From positions 1-47,707 of the forward strand of contig CAIWCG010000178.1 of the NCBI GenBank assembly GCA_903911135.1: a stretch of 47,707 nt of DNA. The letters are read 5' to 3'. The notes beneath the pieces were generated by a model. The model did not search any database. It saw only the letters and a list, made by a program, of their open reading frames with translations, and was not told the origin of the DNA. Origin of the DNA: an uncultured Bacteroidota bacterium (lineage in GTDB: Bacteria > Bacteroidota > Bacteroidia > AKYH767-A > JABDAW01). Shown here piece after piece: positions 30,694 through 39,207 of this stretch. How positions within the stretch are numbered: the stretch's first letter is position 1; each line of letters begins with the position of its first letter. The translations under genes were made by a program, and so were the position numbers.

Positions 30694-32463
30694 ATGGCTA
30701 AAAGATATACCATTGATGACATGCAGGAGTATGCCAAAGATAAGGGGGGACTGTGCATGAGCAAGGAATACGTCGATTCGATCTCTCCCTTGAAATGGCG
30801 ATGTGAAAAGGGCCATACCTGGGATGCCGACTTTGAAATCATCAGGCAGGGTGGGTGGTGCCCGCAGTGCTTGAAGAAAGAACACGACATTATCGAACGA
30901 TTTGAGAAGATAAAAGCCATTGCCATTGCAAAAGGAGGAAAATGTCTATCCACGGAATTCATTAACATGAAGGAAAAATTGGATTTTGAATGTGCTGAAG
31001 GGCATAGATGGAGTGTTGCCCCAGGTGGAATATTAAATAATAATCAATGGTGCAGCAAATGTGCATATAAAAAATTGGGGATGAATTCAAGGGACCCAAT
31101 TGAGATGTTTCAAAAAATAGCAGCCGATCATGGAGGGAAATTACTATCTCTAACCTATTCAGGAAGTAGAGATAAATTGCTTTGGGAATGCAAGGAAGGT
31201 CATCAATGGTATGCCAATGCATTTTGTATAAAGAGAATTAAAACATGGTGTCCTGAATGTTCAGGAAAACTCCCTCTAACTATTGAGGATATGAAAAATG
31301 ATGCTGCCAAGCATGGAGGTGAATGCCTTTCAACCGAGTATCTTGGTGTTAGCAAACAATTGAAATGGAAATGCTCGGAAGGGCATGTTTGGATGGCAAA
31401 ACCAAATAATATCCGTTCAGGTAACTGGTGCGACATTTGTGCACATAAAAGAATTGGAGACTTTCATAGAGACAATATAGAGACCTTTCATGAAATTGCG
31501 AAAAAACGGGGAGGAAAATGCCTATCAACAACGTATGTTAGGAATCTATACAAATTGGAATTTGAATGCTCGGAAGGTCATAGATGGAAAGCAGCACCCA
31601 TTGGAATAAAAAACATGAATAACTGGTGCCCAAAATGTGCTCGCGTTTCTTGTGGCATAAAAAACAGGGAAGATATAGCCATATATCATAAAATTGCCAA
31701 AGAACGTGGAGGGCGATGCTTGGAATTTACTTATAAAGGAAACCGTGTAATTATCAAACTTGAATGTGCGGAAGGACATAGTTGGACTATAGAAGGTCAT
31801 GCAATCAAACAAGGGAACTGGTGTTTCAAGTGTGCCCATAAACGAATTGCTGCAAAACAATTTGACACCATCGAAACATTTCATGCCATAGCAAAGGAAA
31901 ATGGGGGTAAAGTTCTGTCGAAGGAATATGTCAGTAGTCTTACAAAAATGGAATTTCAATGTTCAGAGGGACATGTTTTTTGGGCTTCGGCATCCAACAT
32001 TAAAAATAATCGTCTTTGGTGTATCATTTGCAATAAAATAAAGAGGGATAAACCAAAGAATAAAATTGAAAGATTCAAACAATTGGCGATTGAAAAAGGT
32101 GGCAAGTGTTTATCGGAGGTATGTTATAATACCCATGATAAACTGGATTGGGAATGTGCAGAAGGGCATAGATGGACAGTATCAGGGAAAGGCATAGTAT
32201 GCGGAAACTGGTGCAAGAAATGTGCTAGTAAATCAAATGCCATGAAACAATTTGACACCATCGAAAATATTCAGGAAATAGCGAAGAAGCATGGAGGAAA
32301 ATGCTTGTCGGAAGTTTATGTAAACAACACAACAAAGATGAAGTTTCAATGTTCGGAAGGGCATATTTGGATGTCTACTGCAGGCAATATTAAAAACCAT
32401 CCTACTTGGTGTGTTGTATGCAATAAGAATAACAAGAAAAAATCATTAAAACCAAAGATTTGA
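30694..32463 (+). CDS. nine-module zinc-ribbon repeat protein
   Basis: Nine 61-66 aa units GGKCLSxEY...KLxWECxEGHxW...I...WCxxC (DUF4379-like zinc ribbon pattern). Confidence 0.85.
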   Translation: MAKRYTIDDMQEYAKDKGGLCMSKEYVDSISPLKWRCEKGHTWDADFEIIRQGGWCPQCLKKEHDIIERFEKIKAIAIAKGGKCLSTEFINMKEKLDFECAEGHRWSVAPGGILNNNQWCSKCAYKKLGMNSRDPIEMFQKIAADHGGKLLSLTYSGSRDKLLWECKEGHQWYANAFCIKRIKTWCPECSGKLPLTIEDMKNDAAKHGGECLSTEYLGVSKQLKWKCSEGHVWMAKPNNIRSGNWCDICAHKRIGDFHRDNIETFHEIAKKRGGKCLSTTYVRNLYKLEFECSEGHRWKAAPIGIKNMNNWCPKCARVSCGIKNREDIAIYHKIAKERGGRCLEFTYKGNRVIIKLECAEGHSWTIEGHAIKQGNWCFKCAHKRIAAKQFDTIETFHAIAKENGGKVLSKEYVSSLTKMEFQCSEGHVFWASASNIKNNRLWCIICNKIKRDKPKNKIERFKQLAIEKGGKCLSEVCYNTHDKLDWECAEGHRWTVSGKGIVCGNWCKKCASKSNAMKQFDTIENIQEIAKKHGGKCLSEVYVNNTTKMKFQCSEGHIWMSTAGNIKNHPTWCVVCNKNNKKKSLKPKI

Positions 32464-32520
32464 GATCGAATCGCAAGGAACGTTTGTCTAATTATCGGTA
32501 ATTAAAGTTTATGTTTAGCT

Positions 32521-32660
32521 TGAAAAAGCTCTTTCGAAGCAACCTGCCGTCAATCAGCCCCGATAGTAGCGGCAGCCCGCTGCTTTGTATCGGCAATGAG
32601 GATGCAGCGGATAGCGGGACTGGCCATGATACGAGAAGAAACCATAGGCTCCTTATTAAA
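32521..32660 (+). repeat. dispersed structured element, copy B
   Basis: TTCGAAGCAACCTGCCGTCAATCAGCCCCGATAGTAGCGGCAGCCCGCTGC...GCAGCGGATAGCGGGAC...ACGAGAA...CATAGGCTCCTTATT; lacks the GCTACAGCG insert seen in other copies. Confidence 0.9.
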
Positions 32661-32691
32661 AATGCTAAAAGCAAGCGGGAATTGGGACGGA

Positions 32692-33534
32692 TTATTCGCC
32701 GAGATGGAACAAGGTGAGCCCGGCAATGGGTGTTTCGATGATGCGACCTACCGTAATGCCCTTTTCTTTGGCGGCATATTTCAGGATGTCGGAGAAATAA
32801 AAGGCTATCGAGCCGGTGAAATTGCAGGGAACTTCTTGGTGGCGCGAATATTTGCAGACTTGATATTGGAAGAAATCGCGGAAGCAGCGATGGATGATGT
32901 CGGAGATGAAGGGATGGTTGTGATGCCTCAACAGAAATGGAACGAAGGAGGCGAAATAGCGGTTTTGGTAGGGCTTGCCATAGTGGTCGTCCAAGAATTT
33001 CTCTCTAGTAAGCTGGTAGGTTCCGAAGAACATTTCGTGGAGTTCCTTGGGCAGCTCCTCCTCGAAATAATGCTTCAAAAAGGTTTTGCCCAAATGTGCC
33101 CCGCTGCCATCATCGCCTATGACAAAACCCAAGGAAGGGACATTCTCGAGCACTTCCTTGCCATCATAATAGCATGAATTGGAACCGGTGCCAAGGATGG
33201 CGGCTATACCTGCATCGTGGCCACATAAGGCTCGGGCAGCTCCTAGCATGTCGTGGTTGACATCTATAACGGCGTTCTTGAAATTGTTTTGCAAGGCCTG
33301 CTGGATGATGTTCTTGTTTTCATCGGAGGAACAACCGGTGCCGTAATAATGAATCTCGTTCACCGCATCTGCTTCAAGGTTTGGAACCAGGGTTTGTTTT
33401 ATTTCGTTGGTAATGTCTTCCATCGACTGAAAGAACGGACTGATGCCGTTGCTTCGTAGCTGATGTATCTTTCTGTCGTTATCCTGCAGTCTCCAATCGG
33501 TTTTGGTAGCACCGCTGTCAGCAATCAAAATCAT
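32692..33534 (-). CDS. N-acetylglucosamine kinase / BadF-like ATPase
   Basis: MILIADSGATKTDWRL, AAILGTGSNSCYYDG, LGFVIGDDGSGAHLG. Confidence 0.88.
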   Translation of the reverse strand: MILIADSGATKTDWRLQDNDRKIHQLRSNGISPFFQSMEDITNEIKQTLVPNLEADAVNEIHYYGTGCSSDENKNIIQQALQNNFKNAVIDVNHDMLGAARALCGHDAGIAAILGTGSNSCYYDGKEVLENVPSLGFVIGDDGSGAHLGKTFLKHYFEEELPKELHEMFFGTYQLTREKFLDDHYGKPYQNRYFASFVPFLLRHHNHPFISDIIHRCFRDFFQYQVCKYSRHQEVPCNFTGSIAFYFSDILKYAAKEKGITVGRIIETPIAGLTLFHLGE

Positions 33535-33535
33535 C

Positions 33536-34447
33536 TTATTCGGTTGAAAACGTTTCACCTTCTATGGCCAGCCAGGTGTTCTTGAATTCTGATTCGGCTT
33601 CTTTCAACATGGTATTCAGTTCCTTGTATCTTGCTGAGAAATGCCCGATGAGCAACTTTCCCACCTTGGCTTTGGTAGCCATCATGCCTGCCTGCTTGCT
33701 GGTGGTATGAAAGGTTTCCATCGCCCGTTCTATCAAGTCGTGAGTAAAAGTGGATTCATGATAAAGCATATCTATTCCGGTAATCTGCTCCAATATCCTT
33801 TCATCATAAAGCGTATCAGAACAATAGGCATAACTTCTGGCAGTATGAGACTGAATGGTGATTTCATTGTTCGGAATCATCTTGCCATTGAAATTATAAT
33901 CCTCCCCGCTCTTGATGGCATGCAGCGCTGAAACGGGGATGTTATATTTCTCCACCATCTCCCTAATGAGTTTCCGTGGCTTCCTCTTTTCCTTGAACAA
34001 AAAACCGGTACATGGAATGCGATGATTTAGGATGATGGTTTCTATCGTCAATTGGTCGTCTTCGAATATGACTTCACTCTTTTCGGCATTGGTATAATGG
34101 TAGATGACGGGATAGCGCAACGTGGTTTGGGAATATTTCAACTGGATATCGATTATTTCTTCCAATTCTTTGGCTGCATAAATGTGAAGTTCTTTGGTTC
34201 GGCCTTGCAGATGCATGGTGGACATGAGCCCCATCAATCCAAGGTAATGATCACCATGAAGATGCGAAATGAATATCCTGTTGATGCGATGATACTTGAT
34301 TTTGTATCGCTCCATCTGTATTTGTGTTCCTTCTCCACAATCAATCAAAAAAAACCGCTCAAGTATGTTTAGAACTTGAGCGGATGGATGTCGTTGATAT
34401 GAAGGAGATGCAGAACTGCTTCCCAATATCGTTACTTCAAAGGTCAT
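33536..34447 (-). CDS. rnz: ribonuclease Z
   Basis: ILGSSSASPSYQRHPSAQVL, IDCGEGTQIQMERYKIK, FISHLHGDHYLGLMGLM, YCSDTLYDE. Confidence 0.95.
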   Translation of the reverse strand: MTFEVTILGSSSASPSYQRHPSAQVLNILERFFLIDCGEGTQIQMERYKIKYHRINRIFISHLHGDHYLGLMGLMSTMHLQGRTKELHIYAAKELEEIIDIQLKYSQTTLRYPVIYHYTNAEKSEVIFEDDQLTIETIILNHRIPCTGFLFKEKRKPRKLIREMVEKYNIPVSALHAIKSGEDYNFNGKMIPNNEITIQSHTARSYAYCSDTLYDERILEQITGIDMLYHESTFTHDLIERAMETFHTTSKQAGMMATKAKVGKLLIGHFSARYKELNTMLKEAESEFKNTWLAIEGETFSTE

Positions 34448-35202
34448 TATTTTGCGGTGACAATCATTCTTTTGGTGATGGTTTGAATGCCATTTGATAA
34501 ACTGTACATATAAATTCCTGGAGCCAACTCCTTAGAATTGATGAACACCTGGTTCATTCCAGTTTTTGCATCATAAGTTCTGTTCATCACTGTTGATCCA
34601 AGAACATTGAAAACTTTCAAGTTTACTTTACCGCTCATTGCAGATGAGTAATCTATTTCAGTAGTTCCATTGAATGGATTTGGTGCATTTTGATATACGT
34701 CAAATTTCGCTGGACCAACTAGGGTTGGCACTCCGGCATGAGATGCACTGTCGATAACAATTCTGTAGCCTCTTACTGTGTCAGCAATTGGAATTGTAAA
34801 AGAAGCATAAACCACATGAGCAGTCATTACTACTGTAAGTGGATAAGTTCCTGCCATACCATCGGTAGCTGTTCCAGAAATATGGAAACAACCAGCCGTT
34901 CCTCCTGGGAAAACACAATTGGTAGGTACACAAGCATAAGAGAATCCTGCTGGCAATCCCATTACGCTTGTCAATGTGAAATCGGTGATTGGAACTGCTG
35001 TTAATAAATAGGTGGTGTCATGTGTAACAAAGATCTGAATATCTGCCGTATATGGAATCGTAGCTACACAGATAGGTAAATTGATAGTTGTGTCAGGATT
35101 AATGTGGCTTGCAGGGCCAGTCAGGTTTGGGGTGCACTGTGCTGTAATCGTATTGCAGGCAAACGTACAGGCACATAAGATAATAAGTAGGATTTTGTTC
35201 AT
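34447..35202 (-). CDS. secreted protein with T9SS sorting domain
   Basis: Signal peptide; FDVYQNAPNPFNGTTEIDYS...LAPGIYMYSLSNGIQTITKRMIVTAK. Confidence 0.88.
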   Translation of the reverse strand: MNKILLIILCACTFACNTITAQCTPNLTGPASHINPDTTINLPICVATIPYTADIQIFVTHDTTYLLTAVPITDFTLTSVMGLPAGFSYACVPTNCVFPGGTAGCFHISGTATDGMAGTYPLTVVMTAHVVYASFTIPIADTVRGYRIVIDSASHAGVPTLVGPAKFDVYQNAPNPFNGTTEIDYSSAMSGKVNLKVFNVLGSTVMNRTYDAKTGMNQVFINSKELAPGIYMYSLSNGIQTITKRMIVTAK

Positions 35203-35269
35203 ATCGTATAGTTTTTATTGTTTATAATGCGGCAAAATTAAGTTATTTCTCTGAATTGACAATGAAAAA

Positions 35270-35653
35270 TTATTCCTCATCGCTGGCATTGGCCAGTTCG
35301 CGCTCCACTTCTTCCATATATATAAGGTCGGTGGCCTCCGAAATGCTTGGAACGATGGACAGCACCTTATCGAGCTGGCTGATGGTGATGATTCGTTTCA
35401 CGTTCACCTTCAATCCTACCAAAACAAAGCTGCCTTTGGCTTTCTTGCAGAGCTTGTTGCCTATCAATATGGCGCTTAATCCGGATGAATCGCAGTAGCT
35501 CACTTCGCTCAAATCGAGGATGATATTGCGTACGCCATCCTGGTTCATAGCCACTATCTGTGATTTCAAATCCGAGGAGATGAGTTCGTTCAACTTGTCG
35601 TCTTTAAGTTTCAGGATGCTGTATTTGTCTTTGTTTTCGATAGTATATTTCAT
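35270..35653 (-). CDS. STAS-domain anti-sigma factor antagonist-like protein
   Basis: NIILDLSEVSYCDSSGLSAILIGNKLCK. Confidence 0.88.
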   Translation of the reverse strand: MKYTIENKDKYSILKLKDDKLNELISSDLKSQIVAMNQDGVRNIILDLSEVSYCDSSGLSAILIGNKLCKKAKGSFVLVGLKVNVKRIITISQLDKVLSIVPSISEATDLIYMEEVERELANASDEE

Positions 35654-35792
35654 CGTATGTTACTTTTTTGGTACTGCAATATTAAGGAATTAATTTCAAT
35701 CATCCAAAAATATTTGCATTTTTCTGCATTTTCTCCCAACCCAAGGCCTCTAAAATGCGTCTATCCTTAAGTAGTAGGGGTAAAAAACGACA

Positions 35793-35821
35793 AGCCCTCG
35801 AATGGGTCTCACTCGAGGGCT
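35793..35821. other. hairpin in divergent intergenic region
   Basis: AGCCCTCGA / TCGAGGGCT. Confidence 0.7.
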
Positions 35822-35940
35822 GCTGTTTTGGATTTGCTTTAGACCGTATCGCGTTTTTAAGCTTAAAAAATAGTAATTTAGCTTAAATCCCTTCTAATGG
35901 AAAGAAGTAATGTTGTCTTGAAGTCAAAATCTGTTTCAAC

Positions 35941-36235
35941 ACACTTTGACTCCGTTGTGACACATTTTGGTTCTGTTCGAACAAACTCCGGTTTCGTTCG
36001 AACAAACTCCAGGTTTGTTGCCAACGAAACCAAGTTTCAAGGGAAGAAACGGCATTTTGTTCTCCTGAAAACCATTTTCGTTCGAACGAAACCCAACCTT
36101 GTTCGAACGAAACCAAAATGTGTCGCGACATACTTTGACGTTTCGAAGCTACATTTTGAGTTCGTTTGAACAGAAATCGCTTTCGTTCGAACGGAATCCG
36201 TTTGCGTTCGAACAGAGTTGAACTTCATTGGAAGG
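35941..36235. repeat. diverged tandem array, exact 21-bp phase, GTTCGAAC palindromes at unit junctions
   Basis: GTTCGAAC at 35975, 35996, 36080, 36101, 36185, 36206 and GTTTGAAC at 36164; all spacings multiples of 21. Confidence 0.93.
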
Positions 36236-36421
36236 TTATTTTTCTGTTGCCATTTCTTTATTTGAAGAAATCCTTATGTTTGAGACAATTAATCAAAAGC
36301 TCCTGAAACAGTAGTCTCCATAGGACATGTGGCAGGAGGTGGCTGGGGCGAAAAGTGTTGTTTTTAAGGATATTTATGAAGGCATTTATAGAACTTCATC
36401 TAAAAATCGCTAAATAAAACG

Positions 36422-36429
36422 TACCTTTG
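36422..36429 (+). promoter_or_regulatory. TAnnTTTG -7 box
   Basis: TACCTTTG 29 bp before the helicase ATG. Confidence 0.6.
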
Positions 36430-36457
36430 CGCCATTAAAAAATAAAAATATACATTA

Positions 36458-38380
36458 ATGAAATTATTTAGCGAATTGGGAGTAGGAGACGAATTGATTC
36501 AAGCCATTACCGAGTTAGGCTTCGAAGCACCTACACCAATACAACAACAGGCAATCCCTGAATTGTTGAAACTGGGCAGTCGAGACTTGATTGGCTTGGC
36601 ACAAACGGGAACAGGGAAGACGGCCGCTTTTGGGTTACCTTTACTTCAAACATTGGACTTCAACGGCTCCAAGACGCAAGCCTTGATATTGGCGCCTACA
36701 CGAGAATTATGCATGCAGATAACCAACGATTTGGTGTCGTATTCCAAATACATGGCGAATGTGAGGATAGTGGCCGTATATGGCGGAGCAAGCATTCAGA
36801 CGCAGATATCACAGATAAAGAGAGGAGTGCAGATAGTGGTGGCCACACCTGGCCGATTGCTGGATTTGATTGAAAGAAGGGCGATAGACATCACCAAGGT
36901 GGAATATCTGGTGCTCGATGAAGCGGATGAGATGCTGAACATGGGTTTCAGGGAGGATATCGATTCCATTTTGTCTAATACTCCTGATGATAAGAAGGTG
37001 TGGTTGTTTTCGGCCACGATGCCAAGAGAGGTTCGTGAGATTGCATCGAACTACATGACCGATCCCTTCGAATTGACCGTTGGCAAGAAAAACACCGGAG
37101 CCGAAAACATAGAGCATATATATTATGTGGTTCATGCACGGGACAAATACCGAGCCTTGAAACGCATCGTGGATTTCAATCCTGATATCTTCGGAATAGT
37201 TTTTTGCAGGACAAAAATAGAATCGCAGGAAGTGGCCGAGAATCTTATCAAGGATGGTTATAATGCCGATGCATTGCACGGAGATTTGAGCCAGCAGCAA
37301 CGCGATAAGGTGATGAAACGTTTCAGAGACAAGTCCTTGCAGTTGATGATAGCCACCGATGTTGCAGCTCGAGGCATCGATGTTGATGATATCACGCATG
37401 TCATCAATTATGATTTGCCTGATGAACTGGAAAGTTATACCCACCGAAGCGGACGAACTGCCCGTGCAGGCAAGTCGGGAGTTTCTTTGGCCATTATAAA
37501 CATGAAGGAAACCGGAAAGATTCGTCATATAGAGAAACAGATAAACAAAAAGTTCATCGTAGGCAGAATACCTGATGGGGTAGAGGTTTGCGAAAAACAA
37601 TTGTTCAATTTGGTAAACAAGGTGAAGGCCGTAGAAGTGAATGAAAAGGAAATAGAGAAGTATCTGCCAACCATCATGGAAGAATTGAAGGACATCGACA
37701 GGGAAGAACTCATCAAACGATTTGCTTCCATCGAGTTCAACCGGTTCTTGGAATATTACCGTAATGCTCCTGACATCAATATAGACAGCAGCAAGCGTTC
37801 GAACAGCGATGGAGCGGATGGATTCAGAAAAGGTTCGACTATTTTCCTAAGTCTTGGAGCAATGGATGGTTTCGACAAGGGAGCCATGTTGAAATATTTC
37901 TGCAGCATAACTGGAATGAAGGGAAGTGATGTGGGAAGAATAGAAGTGAAAGGTGTCTATTCCTTTATTGATGTAGAACCAGGCAATGAAAATACCATCA
38001 TGGAAGCATTCAATGGGGAAGTTTATAAAGGCAGGAAGGTTCGTGCAGACATATCAGGAAGCACCGGTGGTGGTGGAGGCGGTGGCGGGAGAAGCCGTGG
38101 CAAAAAGAGTTATGGCGGTGGAAGAAATGATTATGGTGGCGGCGGTGGTGGTGGTTATAGTTCTGGTGGTGGTGGTTTCCATCGCAAGGAAAATACCAGA
38201 AGTTATAAATCCGACAAGCCAAGTTATGGTTCAGACAAACCAAGTTATGGTTCAGACAAGCCGAGCTATGGCAAATCCGACAAGCCTAGTTATGGCAAGA
38301 AGGATTCTTCGCCAAAGCCTACCTATAAGAAAGCCGATGGAGGTGGAAAGAAGCGCAAGAAAAAGGAAAACGAATGGTAA
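36458..38380 (+). CDS. DEAD-box ATP-dependent RNA helicase with DbpA-like RNA-binding domain and Gly-rich / SDKPSYG tail
   Basis: AQTGTGKTAAFGLPLLQ, VLDEADEMLNMGF, FSATMP, HRSGRTARAG; C-terminal GGGGGGGR and SDKPSYG repeats. Confidence 0.96.
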   Translation: MKLFSELGVGDELIQAITELGFEAPTPIQQQAIPELLKLGSRDLIGLAQTGTGKTAAFGLPLLQTLDFNGSKTQALILAPTRELCMQITNDLVSYSKYMANVRIVAVYGGASIQTQISQIKRGVQIVVATPGRLLDLIERRAIDITKVEYLVLDEADEMLNMGFREDIDSILSNTPDDKKVWLFSATMPREVREIASNYMTDPFELTVGKKNTGAENIEHIYYVVHARDKYRALKRIVDFNPDIFGIVFCRTKIESQEVAENLIKDGYNADALHGDLSQQQRDKVMKRFRDKSLQLMIATDVAARGIDVDDITHVINYDLPDELESYTHRSGRTARAGKSGVSLAIINMKETGKIRHIEKQINKKFIVGRIPDGVEVCEKQLFNLVNKVKAVEVNEKEIEKYLPTIMEELKDIDREELIKRFASIEFNRFLEYYRNAPDINIDSSKRSNSDGADGFRKGSTIFLSLGAMDGFDKGAMLKYFCSITGMKGSDVGRIEVKGVYSFIDVEPGNENTIMEAFNGEVYKGRKVRADISGSTGGGGGGGGRSRGKKSYGGGRNDYGGGGGGGYSSGGGGFHRKENTRSYKSDKPSYGSDKPSYGSDKPSYGKSDKPSYGKKDSSPKPTYKKADGGGKKRKKKENEW

Positions 38381-38383
38381 AAG

Positions 38384-38418
38384 AAAAGTCCCGATTAAGA
38401 ATTTAATCGGGACTTTTT
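38384..38418. terminator. bidirectional terminator
   Basis: AAAAGTCCCGATTAAG...TTAATCGGGACTTTTT between convergent genes. Confidence 0.9.
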
Positions 38419-38423
38419 ATTTT

Positions 38424-39092
38424 TTACTGGATATTTGAAGTGATGTATTGAATCAGATTGGCACCCATCTGCAAGGCTTGCTGGTGTTTCTCCGGTGGAT
38501 CCTTATGCACATCATAGCTTTCCCAGCCATCACCAAGATCACATTCATAAGAATAAAAACAAACCAATCGTCCTTGGTAGATCAATCCGAAACCTTGTGG
38601 CGCTTTGCCATCATGCTCATGTACCTTGGGCAAACCGTTGGGGAATTGGAACTTTTGATGATAAATAGGATAAGAAAAAGGAAGTTCTATCATTTCAAGC
38701 TCTGGGAACACCTTCTTCATTTGCGGACGAACAAAAGGATTCAGGCCATAATTGTCATCAATATGCAGGAACCCACCGCCTATAAGGTAGTTTCTTAGAT
38801 TTTGGGCCTCTTCAGAACTTAAAACCCAATTGCCATGGCCGGTCATGTGAACAAAAGGATAATTGAACAGGTCAGGGCTTCCTACTTCTACGATTCCTTG
38901 TTCAGGGTCAATGTTGGTTCCAAGATTATCATTGCAGAATTTGATGAGATTGGGCAAGGATGTAGGCAAGTTGGCATACCAGTCGCCACCACCATGATAC
39001 TTGAGCAAGCCAATCTTGAACGAATAGCCTCCAGGTGCGAACGATGTGGAAACGAACACCAGTATGATTAAAGGAAGAAATATCTTTTTCAT
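38424..39092 (-). CDS. DUF4159 domain protein
   Basis: LKYHGGGDWYANLPTSLPNLIKFCNDNLGTNIDPEQGIVEVGSPDLFNYPFVHMTGHGNW. Confidence 0.88.
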   Translation of the reverse strand: MKKIFLPLIILVFVSTSFAPGGYSFKIGLLKYHGGGDWYANLPTSLPNLIKFCNDNLGTNIDPEQGIVEVGSPDLFNYPFVHMTGHGNWVLSSEEAQNLRNYLIGGGFLHIDDNYGLNPFVRPQMKKVFPELEMIELPFSYPIYHQKFQFPNGLPKVHEHDGKAPQGFGLIYQGRLVCFYSYECDLGDGWESYDVHKDPPEKHQQALQMGANLIQYITSNIQ

Positions 39093-39172
39093 TGATTTTA
39101 TTTGGCTGCAAAAGTAATTAAACGGAAATACTTCACGTTCATTTTATGGAATCAGACAACTATTTTAATCTT

Positions 39173-39180
39173 TAACTTTG
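39173..39180 (+). promoter_or_regulatory. TAnnTTTG -7 box
   Basis: TAACTTTG 28 bp before ATG. Confidence 0.55.
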
Positions 39181-39207
39181 TAACACATAAAAATAAATAT
39201 AAAACAT

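Noticed and set aside
32596-33177. 193-aa plus ORF
   Set aside because: Covers element B and lies antisense to the kinase gene
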